Assembly (NCBI GenBank): GCA_017450435.1
Contig: JAFSTO010000039.1
Span: 26,330-90,329, forward strand
Length of the DNA stretch: 64,000 bases
From: Paludibacteraceae bacterium
GTDB lineage: Bacteria; Bacteroidota; Bacteroidia; Bacteroidales; Paludibacteraceae
Reading direction: 5' to 3'
The notes beneath the pieces are model-generated. The model had not been told where the DNA came from. It ran no database searches and saw only the letters and a list, made by a program, of their open reading frames with translations. This document shows, in pieces, positions 16,115 through 24,614 of the stretch (position 1 is the first letter of the stretch; every line of letters starts with the position of its first letter). Made by a program: the position numbers and the translations under genes.

Positions 16115-17299
16115 ATGAAAAAAGTCTTTTTGGGCGTTATAGCCCTTGCTTTGCTCGCTTTACCGCTGCAAGCAGAAGAGTCGATGAATCCGATTATTAC
16201 CGCGATGCCCTCCCTAAGTATTGCTCCTGATGCCCACGCCGGCGGTTTAGGTGACGTAGGCGTAGCCACCACTCCTGACCTCAACTCACAGCACTGGAAC
16301 CCGGCGAAATACGCTTTCATGCAGAGTCACGGCGGCATCACTGCCAACTATACTCCATGGCTTCGCAAACTGGTGAGTGACATTGACCTTGCGTATATTG
16401 CCGGCTACTACAAGTGGAGCGACAATGATGCTATCGGTGCATCGTTTACTTATTTCTCTTTAGGTGCCGTTAGTTTGACCAACGAGAATGCCGACTTCCT
16501 TGCAGAGGCGCACCCCAACGAGTGGGCACTTGACGTGAGCTACTCTCGTAAACTGCATGAGTACGTGTCAATGGCAGTAGCACTGCGCTTCATGTATTCA
16601 GACCTGAACAACGGCGTAAATCAGGCTGTTAACACTCCTGAGATGTACCCCGGTTGGACAATGGCAGCCGACGTGGCATTGTTCTACAAACAGCCGATTG
16701 AACTGCCGATGGGAACATCATATATCTCCGCCGGTTTGAACATCTCAAACCTTGGTGGTAAGATATCCTACGACCAGAACAACCACTCCTCGTTCATACC
16801 CGCCCAGATGCGTCTTGGTGTAAGCTATGAACTTGCTTTCGACAACTACAACCGTTTGTCGGTGAACGCTGACCTTGGTAAGTATCTTGTACCTACCCGC
16901 AAGAGCAAGTTCGCAGTTGACAGCAACGGTGACCCGTTAACCGGTCAGGCTCTCACCGATTGGTACAGCGCCATCAGTTCGCCTAAAGGTTGGGCATGGT
17001 CGTTTGCCGATGCCCCTGGCGGAGCATTAGAGGAGTTCCGCGAGTTGCAGTACGGCATAGGTTTGGAGTACTCGTACAACCGTCAGTTCTTCGGCCGTGT
17101 AGGCTATTCGCACGAGAACAAATGGAAAGGCAACCGTCGCTACGTAACCGTAGGTGCAGGTTTCAACCTCTCAATCTTCTCGCTTGACGTAGCATACGTT
17201 ATTGCCACCTCTGCTGCCAACCCTCTTGACCAGACATTGCGTTTCACTGTAGGTTTCGACCTTGCAGGCATCAAAGACCTTGTAAACAACCGTCGCTAA
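16115..17299 (+). CDS. porV: Type IX secretion outer-membrane protein PorV (LptO)
   Basis: PorV is a FadL-like outer-membrane barrel that shuttles T9SS cargo from the translocon to PorU. The 394-residue sequence has a signal peptide (MKKVFLGVIALALLALPLQA), the family start (ITAMPSLSIAPDAHAGGLGDVGVATTPD) split over residues 28-55, the NPAKYAF motif and amphipathic strands to the C-terminus. Position directly after porU distinguishes it from PorP/PorQ-type proteins. Its TAA shares one base with the ATG of ispF (TAATG), so the two are translationally coupled. The 119 bp gap after porU holds no clear promoter. Confidence 0.9.
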   Translation: MKKVFLGVIALALLALPLQAEESMNPIITAMPSLSIAPDAHAGGLGDVGVATTPDLNSQHWNPAKYAFMQSHGGITANYTPWLRKLVSDIDLAYIAGYYKWSDNDAIGASFTYFSLGAVSLTNENADFLAEAHPNEWALDVSYSRKLHEYVSMAVALRFMYSDLNNGVNQAVNTPEMYPGWTMAADVALFYKQPIELPMGTSYISAGLNISNLGGKISYDQNNHSSFIPAQMRLGVSYELAFDNYNRLSVNADLGKYLVPTRKSKFAVDSNGDPLTGQALTDWYSAISSPKGWAWSFADAPGGALEEFRELQYGIGLEYSYNRQFFGRVGYSHENKWKGNRRYVTVGAGFNLSIFSLDVAYVIATSAANPLDQTLRFTVGFDLAGIKDLVNNRR

Positions 17300-17784
17300 T
17301 GCGTATAGGATTCGGATATGACGTACATCAGATAGCCCCCGACCGCCCATTGTGGTTAGGGGGTATTTGTCTTCCTGCCCCCTTTGGTCTGGAGGGTCAC
17401 TCCGATGCTGATGTACTTATACACGCCTTGTGCGATGCACTGCTTGGCGCGGCTAACCTGCGCGACATAGGATACCATTTTCCGCCGGTCAAAGGCAATG
17501 AGTATGAAGGGATAGATTCGAAGATTCTGCTTAATAAGACTATGTCGCTCATAAGAGAGAAAGGATATGAACTGGGCAACTGCGACTGCACTATTTGTGC
17601 CGAAGCACCTAAGATTAACCCGCATATCCCCGCTATGCAGCAATGCCTGGCAGAGTGTATAGGCACTGATGTGGAGAATATCTCCATTAAAGCCACAACC
17701 ACCGAGCGGCTTGGGTTTGTAGGGCGACAGGAAGGAATGGCGGCATACGCCGTTGTACTGATTGAGAAGACCGACAAACATTGA
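17299..17784 (+). CDS. ispF: 2-C-methyl-D-erythritol 2,4-cyclodiphosphate synthase
   Basis: Fifth step of the MEP isoprenoid pathway: cyclises CDP-methylerythritol phosphate with release of CMP. At 161 residues it has the family length. The zinc ligands are Asp8 and His10 (GYDVHQ) and the His in EGHSDADVL; the C-terminal KATTTERLGFVGRQEG is diagnostic. It follows porV with a one-base overlap. The link to type IX secretion is probably historical rather than functional. Confidence 0.96.
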   Translation: MRIGFGYDVHQIAPDRPLWLGGICLPAPFGLEGHSDADVLIHALCDALLGAANLRDIGYHFPPVKGNEYEGIDSKILLNKTMSLIREKGYELGNCDCTICAEAPKINPHIPAMQQCLAECIGTDVENISIKATTTERLGFVGRQEGMAAYAVVLIEKTDKH

Positions 17785-17840
17785 TTCGAAACAGTTTGAC
17801 AGATACTGCCGTTGCAGGTAAGAACAATAAACCGTAAAAA

Positions 17841-18293
17841 ATGAGACACAGCAAGTGGCTATTGATAGTAGTGTGCATGTCATTGTCATGCCTTGAAAAC
17901 CTGTCAGCACAGGAAAAGGTATCGAAAGACGCAGCAGAAGTGTTTGCACTGATGCCGGATAGCATGTGTCCGTACCTGAATATGCAACAACGGGTAGGGC
18001 TTATTCGTTATGCCCAAAGCGGAATAACCGATACAATAAACAACATTCTTGAGGGCAAAAGCCATGTCACATACTATAGTGCTGATGGTGAGCGGTTTGA
18101 CATTCAACTCACATCCAACCTCCATTGGAGTATCAGCACTGATGGTATGACCCACACCATCACAGCCGAACTCTGTGCTCCGCGTTGCGCCCGCACCACC
18201 TATACCTACCGTGCTGCCGACTGGCAGCTGCTGAGCGTCAAGCGTGAACCTGTTGAACTGGAGACGGAAGAAGAGCAGACAGTGTATCTGTAA
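17841..18293 (+). CDS. Secreted DUF3256-like protein
   Basis: A 150-residue protein with a signal peptide ending near LSA-QEK (residues 23-24). The mature part has the pattern seen in the Bacteroidales DUF3256 family: an EVFALMPDSMCPYLN start, a helical segment (RVGLIRYAQSG), then beta strands. The function of that family is unknown and the assignment is from remembered pattern only. It lies 56 bp after ispF, and a palindrome (18383-18409) follows. The protein ends in a short acidic tail (ELETEEEQTVYL). Confidence 0.6.
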   Translation: MRHSKWLLIVVCMSLSCLENLSAQEKVSKDAAEVFALMPDSMCPYLNMQQRVGLIRYAQSGITDTINNILEGKSHVTYYSADGERFDIQLTSNLHWSISTDGMTHTITAELCAPRCARTTYTYRAADWQLLSVKREPVELETEEEQTVYL

Positions 18294-18382
18294 AACCAAA
18301 GCGACAAAGGCTGCAAGGCACAGACAGTTGTGGAGAATAAAAAGATTGCAGGAGATAAAAAGAGACGATGAACACAAACATA

Positions 18383-18409
18383 AGAGACGGTGAAAAACAC
18401 CGTCTCTAT
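18383..18409. repeat. Palindromic element AGAGACGG(N)CCGTCTCT, copy 1
   Basis: A perfect 10-bp stem (AGAGACGGTG/CACCGTCTCT) with an AAAAA loop, without a T-run. The same 27-bp sequence with three changes lies at 52556-52582 inside RNase R, and a shorter relative at 36901-36922. Confidence 0.7.
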
Positions 18410-18443
18410 CATGAATGGGCATCTACAATAACAAACTGACAAT

Positions 18444-19010
18444 ATGGAACTGCCGATATATTTGATTGGTTATATGGCGTCCGGCAAGACAACAGTCGGT
18501 CGTCTGCTTGCCGGGAAACTCGGTTGGCACTTTGTTGACCTTGACGATGCCTTTCTGGAAATCAACGGTCTGACCACCGGTGAATACATTGAGCGTTACG
18601 GCATCGAACGATTTCGCCGACAGGAGAAAGACTGCGTAGAGCGATTGTCCGAACTGCCGATACAAAAGGTTATCTACGCGACAGGCGGCGGCTATCCCTG
18701 CTGGGAGGACAACATGGACTGTCTGCTTGAGTTAGGGACATCATTCTATCTACGCTGGACCCCCGAACAACTCACCAAACGTTTGTTCCTCTCCGGCTTG
18801 GAAAACAGACCTCTCGCACGTTATGGAATGGAGCAACAGATGGGTGACAGTGAGGAGGAAAGGATGCTGAAATTCGTCAAGCAACACCTCGGTGAGAGGG
18901 CAGAGATTTACGAAAAAGCGCATTACATAATCGACGCTCCTGAGCAATTGCACCCATCGAACGATGAAGAGATTGCCACAAAGATTTACGAAATAATCAA
19001 ATCCCTATAA
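18444..19010 (+). CDS. aroK: Shikimate kinase
   Basis: Phosphorylates shikimate at the 3-hydroxyl in the chorismate pathway. The 188-residue protein has the Walker A loop GYMASGKTT (9-17), the shikimate-binding VDLDDAF and the ERYGIERFRRQE segment, the Walker B-like ATGGGYPCW, and the LID arginine in ENRPLA. Length is typical. It follows the palindrome at 18383 and sits 16 bp before sufE. Confidence 0.93.
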   Translation: MELPIYLIGYMASGKTTVGRLLAGKLGWHFVDLDDAFLEINGLTTGEYIERYGIERFRRQEKDCVERLSELPIQKVIYATGGGYPCWEDNMDCLLELGTSFYLRWTPEQLTKRLFLSGLENRPLARYGMEQQMGDSEEERMLKFVKQHLGERAEIYEKAHYIIDAPEQLHPSNDEEIATKIYEIIKSL

Positions 19011-19026
19011 AGTACATTACAAGAAA

Positions 19027-19452
19027 ATGACAATAAACGAACAACAAGACGAGATAATAGCCGAGTTCAGCGCATTCGATGACTGGATGGACCGCTATTC
19101 GGTGCTGATAGACTTAGGCAACGACCTGCCTGCATTTCCCGACGAGTTGCGCACGCCGCAGAATATCATAGACGGCTGCCAGTCCACCGTTTGGATTGAC
19201 TCGCAGTACAACCATTCGACCGACACTGTCACTTACCGCGGCGATGCCGATGCCATCTTGGTAAAAGGAATGGTGGCTCTGCTGATTAGAGTGTTGTCAG
19301 GTCACTCTGCACAAGAGATAGCAGACGCTGACCTGTATTTTATCGAACAGATAGGTCTGCGAGACCACCTCTCCCCCACCAGAAGCAACGGTCTGCTTGC
19401 AATGGTACGACAAATGAAACTATTTGCCAAAGCCTGCGTTGCCGCCGGATAG
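19027..19452 (+). CDS. sufE: Cysteine desulfuration protein SufE
   Basis: Accepts persulfide sulfur from the desulfurase SufS for Fe-S cluster assembly. The 141-residue protein has the conserved acceptor cysteine at residue 51 in NIIDGCQSTVW and the C-terminal LSPTRSNGL motif. The other suf genes are not nearby. It converges on the coiled-coil gene with only 15 bp between stop codons. Confidence 0.92.
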   Translation: MTINEQQDEIIAEFSAFDDWMDRYSVLIDLGNDLPAFPDELRTPQNIIDGCQSTVWIDSQYNHSTDTVTYRGDADAILVKGMVALLIRVLSGHSAQEIADADLYFIEQIGLRDHLSPTRSNGLLAMVRQMKLFAKACVAAG

Positions 19453-19467
19453 AATGTCAAACCAAAA

Positions 19468-20346
19468 TCACTTGAGTGTAAACGGGAAACTGCCAATCAT
19501 ACTGCCGTCAATAAAGAAATCGGCAGTATATAGTCCTTTCTGCAGAATCTCTTCCACCTGCCAGTAGAGCGTGAGTGCAATCTCTTCACCCTCATACACA
19601 AAGTCCTTCTTAAGTGAATACGGGATATCGCCGTTTTCAAAATGGAAGAGATTGTCCTCAGACTTGAGCATAAGGTCACCATCCGGTCGGCGCAGTTGCA
19701 TATAAACAACTTTCTCTCCCGGCTCTGTAGTGACGTTCTTTAAGACTGTGAAGTCGAATTGCAGTTTCTGTATATGATTGAAGAACGATGTCTTCCTGTC
19801 ACGTTTGTTAAGCGTGAGAACATTAAACGAACCTATCTCCAGCATCGAAGCTCTATTAACCACTTCTACGAGACGAGTGCGCTCTTGGTGCAACGTCTCG
19901 TTTTCTTGTGTTACAGCGCGATACTGTTCACGAACCACACGGTTCTCTTGTACAAGCTGCTTGTTCTGCCTGTCAAGTGAATCTATCTGTGCCACATATT
20001 CTTTCATCACAGCGCGTACAGTAGCCAGTTCTTTCTTGAGTTCAGCTATACGACGCCCGTCAGTAACTTTGGTTATGCGCAGTTCCTCTAAAAGGTCTTG
20101 CACTCGCTGTTTCTCTTGCATAAGAAGGTCAGCAAGCGAGTCATTAGAGACGTTGATTTGATAGCCGTCGTATTGCATGGCCAAGTCTTCATACTCGTCT
20201 TCAAGCTGCTCTTTTTCAAACTGCATCATCTCTTCCATTGCCTGTATATCCTGATTCTTACGGTTGTTATCAAGAAGAACGACAACAAGGACTGCTACAA
20301 GCACCACTATTGCTATAAGGAAAAAGTACAAAGTTGATTTTTTCAT
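19468..20346 (-). CDS. Membrane-anchored coiled-coil protein, function unknown
   Basis: A 292-residue protein with one N-terminal membrane helix (KSTLYFFLIAIVVLVAVLVV, split here) and no obvious cleavage site. A long charged coiled coil spans about 30-165, rich in Q/E/L heptads, and a beta-rich C-terminal domain of about 120 residues follows. The topology suggests a periplasmic or envelope scaffold, with the globular domain ending FFIDGSMIGSFPFTLK. I do not recognise a named family. The upstream gene on the same strand is not close enough to decide an operon; murF ends 71 bp upstream of its start. Confidence 0.65.
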   Translation of the reverse strand: MKKSTLYFFLIAIVVLVAVLVVVLLDNNRKNQDIQAMEEMMQFEKEQLEDEYEDLAMQYDGYQINVSNDSLADLLMQEKQRVQDLLEELRITKVTDGRRIAELKKELATVRAVMKEYVAQIDSLDRQNKQLVQENRVVREQYRAVTQENETLHQERTRLVEVVNRASMLEIGSFNVLTLNKRDRKTSFFNHIQKLQFDFTVLKNVTTEPGEKVVYMQLRRPDGDLMLKSEDNLFHFENGDIPYSLKKDFVYEGEEIALTLYWQVEEILQKGLYTADFFIDGSMIGSFPFTLK

Positions 20347-20416
20347 TGTTCAAACAAATTAAAAGATTCTAAAAATTCTTCTGTGGCAAAAATTATGCGT
20401 TCACCGCCGGCTCCGA

Positions 20417-21670
20417 TTATAGGAACTCTATTACTTTTTCAAGGTGGATGCCGTGACTGCCTTTCAGTAATATATTGCGTCCTGAAAGAGGATTATTCTT
20501 GAGATATATAATCAGCTCTTCCACACTTGGAAACACCTTATAGTCTCCTGCCGTTTTACCGAACTCGCTGCCGACAAGCAAAACGCATGTGAAAGCCTTC
20601 TGACGGATTATGTCCACAATAGCCTTATGTTCCTGTTCGGAATAGCTACCCAGTTCAAGCATATCGCCGAGTATTATCGTATCGCCCTTGAATGCCTCAA
20701 GAGCTGCCGTCATAGATGTAACATTAGCGTTGTATGCATCCACTACTACGGTATTATGTTCGGTCTGCAATAGTTGCGAGCGGTTGTTGGCCGGAACATA
20801 ATTCCTGATAGCCTGTTCAGCCGCATCTCTACTTATTCCGAAATAGTCGCCCACACAGATTGCAGCTTGTATATTCTCGGAATTATAGTCTCCAACAAGT
20901 CGTGTACCGCTAAGCATCGTGCCTGTATGATAAAGGACAGTCCGGCAGGCGGGCAACGAAGAGCCCCGAGCTGCCAAGTCCGCCTCAGCATCATGTTGCA
21001 TCGAGGCAAGATACGGGTTATCGGCGTTTCGGAAGATGGTGCCGCCGTGCTCAAGGATGAAATCATACAGTTCGCGCTTTGTGCGCTGTACGCCTTCGAA
21101 AGAACCGAAGCCGAGCAGGTGTGCCTTGCCCACATTAGTGATAAGCCCGCAGTCCGGCTCACAGATATTGACCAACTCTGTTATATCCCCCGGATGCGAT
21201 GCACCCATTTCAATAAGCGCAAGCTGATGGTCACGAGTGATAGAGAGAACAGTCAGCGGAACGCCAATCTGGTTATTAAGATTGCCCTGGGTATATAGGA
21301 GGTCATACTTGGTTTTAAGAACAGCCGCTAGCAACTCCTTAGTAGTGGTCTTTCCATTAGTTCCCGTTATGCCGATTACTTTTATACCAAGCTCTCTTCT
21401 CCACTGCCTTGCCAGTTCCTGCAATGCGAGTAGAGAATTCTCCACCCTGATAATTCGTCCTTGATACTCTTGCCTCATAGAGCATGTCTGCGGTATATCT
21501 TCATCCACCACAACGAAAGCGGCTCCAAGTTCAAGCGCTTGCAGAGCAAAGAGGTTACCATTGAAACGCTCACCTTTGAGAGCAACAAACACGCAACCCT
21601 GAGGAAGGTTGCGTGTGTCAGTGGAGACACAAAGGGAACGACGACCCTTTATCAGAAAACTCCAATCCAT
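20417..21670 (-). CDS. murF: UDP-N-acetylmuramoyl-tripeptide--D-alanyl-D-alanine ligase
   Basis: Adds D-Ala-D-Ala to the UDP-MurNAc-tripeptide, the last cytoplasmic step of the peptidoglycan precursor. At 417 residues it has the Mur ligase layout: an N-terminal UDP-binding domain (STDTR, ALKGERFNG), the ATP loop GITGTNGKTTT (100-110), the central MGASHPGDI motif typical of MurF, and the C-terminal domain with VVDAYNANVTSM. ATG 21670 is chosen over the in-frame GTG at 21679. It starts 16 bp after the MFS transporter stop, so the two are probably cotranscribed. It is outside any mur/fts cluster. Confidence 0.93.
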   Translation of the reverse strand: MDWSFLIKGRRSLCVSTDTRNLPQGCVFVALKGERFNGNLFALQALELGAAFVVVDEDIPQTCSMRQEYQGRIIRVENSLLALQELARQWRRELGIKVIGITGTNGKTTTKELLAAVLKTKYDLLYTQGNLNNQIGVPLTVLSITRDHQLALIEMGASHPGDITELVNICEPDCGLITNVGKAHLLGFGSFEGVQRTKRELYDFILEHGGTIFRNADNPYLASMQHDAEADLAARGSSLPACRTVLYHTGTMLSGTRLVGDYNSENIQAAICVGDYFGISRDAAEQAIRNYVPANNRSQLLQTEHNTVVVDAYNANVTSMTAALEAFKGDTIILGDMLELGSYSEQEHKAIVDIIRQKAFTCVLLVGSEFGKTAGDYKVFPSVEELIIYLKNNPLSGRNILLKGSHGIHLEKVIEFL

Positions 21671-21685
21671 GATAAACACATCAAA

Positions 21686-23059
21686 TTATTTTTTATTCGG
21701 GAGCTCCAGTCCGTAGCCTTTACGTCTGTCTTCCACCTTCAGCATGAGAGCAAGGAAGAAGGCCATCACTCCAAACGAAGCAAACACAATCATAGGAACG
21801 AGATATCCATCGGTTTTAACACGCAGTTTACCTATAAGTAAAGGCACAAGACACAAACCGATATTCTGAACCCAAAATATCAAACAATACGCCGAGCCGA
21901 GCACCTTCTCGTCTATAATCTTAGGCACCGACGGCCACATTGATGCCGGCACAAGCGAAAAACTGACTCCAAGCACGAGAATAGTGACAAGTGCAAGTGT
22001 CTTACTCGGATAAGCCGGTAAAACAAAAGCGAATACGCTGTGGCATATAATCATAATCACAGCCCCCAACAGCATCATCGAAGCCCCTTTACCACGATAG
22101 TCGATGAATGCACCAAGGAATGGGGTAAGTATCATAGCCAATATAGGGAACCACTTAAAGAGTCCTGCTGCCTCAGCGTTTGAGATGCTGAGCGTCTCTT
22201 CAAGGAAGTTGGTAGCAAAGCGCTGAAACGGGAAGATTGCCGAATAATAGAGGACACAGAGAAGCGCAATAATCCAGAACATACGATTGAAGAGAATAGT
22301 CTTTATGTCAGCCACCCGGAACTCATCTGCCGGGTCTTTTTCGGCAGTGGCCTCTCCCACCGCCACAAGTTGCTTATCAAACTGCACGTCCATCAGCGTA
22401 AAGACGAAGAAGTTAAGCAAGCCTATGACAAGTAGCAGCGAAGCGAAGAGCAGCGGCGCCGTAACCGAACCTACTCCATTGACAGCGAAACGCTCGCTGA
22501 TAGCCGGCGCCGCAGCCATAGCTGCAAACACACCCACACGGGCAATAGCCATCTCCAAACCCATAGCAAGAGCCATCTCCTTTCCCTTGAACCACTTGGC
22601 AAGAATCTTACTGACAGTCGTTCCCGCCATCTCACAACCGCAGCCGAATATCATAAACCCGAACATCGCCATTTTCGCCGAACCCGGCATAGTGGTCCAC
22701 CACGAGTTGAGCCAAACGATGTCGTTTGCACCGAACCATTCGCTGATTCCGATATACTTGACAGCTGCACCTATCACCATAAGAGAAGCTGAAAGAAGTC
22801 CGGTAAAACGGACACCCATCTTGTCAAGAATAATACCGGCAATAATAAGAAAACCGAATACGTTAAGCAAATATTCACCTGCGGCATAGGTACCGAATAC
22901 CCCTTGGTCCCAGCCCAGTGTCTGATTAAGAACCGAGGCAAGAGGTGAGAGAATATCCACAAACATATAGGCGAAGAACATCATTGAGGCAACAAGAACG
23001 AGTACCGTCCAGCGTGCCCATGCCTTATCACGAAGCGTCTGTTGTAGTTGCTTTACCAT
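21686..23059 (-). CDS. Major facilitator superfamily transporter
   Basis: A 457-residue inner-membrane protein with about 12 predicted helices in two halves joined by a charged cytoplasmic loop (DKQLVAVGEATAEKDPADE, near 225-245). The first-loop motif ILDKMGVRFTG resembles the MFS motif A (G-x-x-x-D-R/K-x-G). Proline/glycine-rich helices with many Ala-Gly contacts fit the superfamily. Substrate unknown; the proximity to murF is not enough to assign one. The upstream spacer has TTTAGAG repeats and no recognisable promoter. Confidence 0.8.
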   Translation of the reverse strand: MVKQLQQTLRDKAWARWTVLVLVASMMFFAYMFVDILSPLASVLNQTLGWDQGVFGTYAAGEYLLNVFGFLIIAGIILDKMGVRFTGLLSASLMVIGAAVKYIGISEWFGANDIVWLNSWWTTMPGSAKMAMFGFMIFGCGCEMAGTTVSKILAKWFKGKEMALAMGLEMAIARVGVFAAMAAAPAISERFAVNGVGSVTAPLLFASLLLVIGLLNFFVFTLMDVQFDKQLVAVGEATAEKDPADEFRVADIKTILFNRMFWIIALLCVLYYSAIFPFQRFATNFLEETLSISNAEAAGLFKWFPILAMILTPFLGAFIDYRGKGASMMLLGAVIMIICHSVFAFVLPAYPSKTLALVTILVLGVSFSLVPASMWPSVPKIIDEKVLGSAYCLIFWVQNIGLCLVPLLIGKLRVKTDGYLVPMIVFASFGVMAFFLALMLKVEDRRKGYGLELPNKK

Positions 23060-23070
23060 AAGAATAAAAG

Positions 23071-23104
23071 TTTAGAGTTTAAAAGGCGGGGTTAGAGTTT
23101 AGAG
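23071..23104. repeat. Iterated TTTAGAG heptamers
   Basis: TTTAGAG, TTTAAAA, then TTAGAG and TTTAGAG flank a GC-rich GGCGGGG. It sits 11 bp upstream of the MFS start codon (minus strand). Confidence 0.5.
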
Positions 23105-23132
23105 GGTAATGTTTGGAGAATATTAGCATAAA

Positions 23133-23252
23133 CTACAAGTCTCTCCATGGGTCTTTCTGTTCCCATGAAGAGGCTTTTTTCTGCTTCTTGAGCCACTCTG
23201 CTTTGCGTCGCTCATAGTCAGCATAATGTTTCTCCAAATAGTTGTCTGCCAT
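23133..23252 (-). CDS. Putative 39-residue charged helical protein
   Basis: A complete short frame, ATG at 23252 to TAG at 23133, encoding MADNYLEKHYADYERRKAEW followed by LKKQKKASSWEQKDPWRDL. It is strongly charged and looks like a single amphipathic helix with a basic C-terminal half. The composition is protein-like, it fills the otherwise empty spacer between the MFS gene and the skp pair, and I recall similar tiny proteins (NYLEKKYEEYEARKAAW-like) in other Bacteroidales, though that is memory and not a search. It lies downstream of the skp genes on the same strand. Function unknown. Confidence 0.55.
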   Translation of the reverse strand: MADNYLEKHYADYERRKAEWLKKQKKASSWEQKDPWRDL

Positions 23253-23308
23253 AACAAGGTACGGATGTACAATGGTACAACCCCCTTACACTCTCAAAGC
23301 GTAAGATT

Positions 23309-23800
23309 TTATTTCAGTCCGAGTTTAGTTTTGACATCAGGCATCACATCGCTGGCGTCAGGCGCAATATAAAGCATAGCAGCAGAGTCAAAGATATAGG
23401 TAAAACCTTTCTCCTTACCTACCTCTTGTATAGCCTTCGACATTTTCTCATGTACCGGCACAAGGTACTCCTGTTGTTTCTTCTGAATATCCTGTTGTGC
23501 AGTCTGATAGAAAGTCTGCAAGCGCTGCTCCATATCGGCAAGCTCCTGCTGGCGGAACTCACGTACGCCATCAGTCATTGTGGCTTGGTTCTGTTGAAAA
23601 TCCTGCAGTTTCTTGTTCATCTCCTCCTGCATGGCGGCAAGCTGATTCTCATACATGCCTTGCAGAGTATCCATCTTCGCCTTAATAGTGTTTAGTTCCG
23701 GCATCTGCTGAAAAAGCTCCTGCGTATTGATATGTCCGAACTTCTGGGCACTCATAAGCGTAGGAATAGCGAGTGCAATAATTAAAAAGAATTTTTTCAT
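23309..23800 (-). CDS. skp: Skp/OmpH-family periplasmic chaperone (copy 2)
   Basis: Holds unfolded outer-membrane proteins in the periplasm for the BAM complex. The ATG at 23800 gives a clean signal peptide (MKKFFLIIALAIPTLMSAQ) and 163 residues; a longer frame reaches 23863 but would add a non-signal leader. The mature chain starts KFGHINTQELFQQMPE, then a long Gln/Glu-rich coiled coil (about 40-115) forms the tentacle, and a return strand closes the body domain. It follows the other Skp-like gene by 83 bp on the same strand; the two are paralogues. Confidence 0.85.
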   Translation of the reverse strand: MKKFFLIIALAIPTLMSAQKFGHINTQELFQQMPELNTIKAKMDTLQGMYENQLAAMQEEMNKKLQDFQQNQATMTDGVREFRQQELADMEQRLQTFYQTAQQDIQKKQQEYLVPVHEKMSKAIQEVGKEKGFTYIFDSAAMLYIAPDASDVMPDVKTKLGLK

Positions 23801-23883
23801 TGTTATGTTAATTAAGTTTATAAATTTCGAGAATAAAACGACCGTGCGATTATAATTAGACAATCACCATGCCAAACCTGTTT

Positions 23884-24396
23884 TTACTTCGCTCCAAGCT
23901 TTTGCAAAACAAGGTCGGAAATTTCCAACTTAGACGTCATATATATCAACGACGGGTCAGACGAACGGTCCTTTACAACATCATAATGTTTCTCGTTTGC
24001 AATATCCTGTATAGCCGTATAAATCTCGTCCTGAATGGGCTTGAGCAGGGCTTCCCTCTTTTTGAAAAGCTCCCCATCCTTGCCGAAATAGCGTCTTTTC
24101 AGCTCCTGAGCCTCACGCTGCTTTTGCAGAATCTCATCCTCTCGTTTGGTTTTCAAGTCAGGTGACAAGAATATCTGTTCTGTTTGATAATTTGTCTCAA
24201 GCAGACGCGCCTCCTGCTCCAGCGCGTCAATCTCTTTTTGCCAACGCTTGGATATCATTGACAACTGCTCATTTGCAGTCTCATATTGAGGCAGGTTTTT
24301 CAAAATATATTGCATGTCAATATACGCCACTTTCTGCGCCGAAACGACACAAACAGATGCAACAACAGCCGCTAACGCAATAAAAATACGTTTCAT
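23884..24396 (-). CDS. skp: Skp/OmpH-family periplasmic chaperone (copy 1)
   Basis: A 170-residue paralogue of the next gene. It has a signal peptide (MKRIFIALAAVVASVCVVSA), a conserved N-terminal strand (QKVAYIDMQYILKNLPQY) and a charged coiled coil (WQKEIDALEQEARLLE onward). The body domain ends LEISDLVLQKLGAK. In related genomes I would expect bamA next to this pair; it is not here, as the next upstream gene is the divergently transcribed SpoU methyltransferase. No promoter match was seen upstream. Confidence 0.87.
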   Translation of the reverse strand: MKRIFIALAAVVASVCVVSAQKVAYIDMQYILKNLPQYETANEQLSMISKRWQKEIDALEQEARLLETNYQTEQIFLSPDLKTKREDEILQKQREAQELKRRYFGKDGELFKKREALLKPIQDEIYTAIQDIANEKHYDVVKDRSSDPSLIYMTSKLEISDLVLQKLGAK

Positions 24397-24516
24397 TACA
24401 ATTAAAAATTAGTCTGAAATAATAGTGCAATAACCATACCATAACGCACATAGACACTCAAAAAAGACGACATTTATCAGTTAACGTCATATTCACAACA
24501 CTTACATTAGAACTTT

Positions 24517-24548
24517 TTTGCATAGGTTAGAAAAAAGCAGTACCTTTG
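24517..24548 (+). promoter_or_regulatory. Promoter of the SpoU methyltransferase / FKBP unit
   Basis: TTTG (24517-24520), 20 bp, TACCTTTG (24541-24548). The TTG at 24546 within the box explains a spurious longer frame; the first ATG downstream is 24615. Confidence 0.7.
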
Positions 24549-24614
24549 CATGTCAATTGCCGTCCTCTCAATGACAACAGACTCCGTGGTTGTGATTTAT
24601 CAAACCCGATTACA

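Noticed and set aside
16115-17299. PorP or PorQ instead of PorV
   Set aside because: The position between porU and ispF and the FadL-like start pattern favour PorV; PorP/SprF would sit with PorKLMN.
17356-17949. 197-residue minus-strand frame across ispF
   Set aside because: Antisense to ispF, whose family motifs are complete.
23285-23305. CTTAC/GTAAG hairpin after the second skp gene
   Set aside because: Five-base stem without T-run, too weak to call a terminator.
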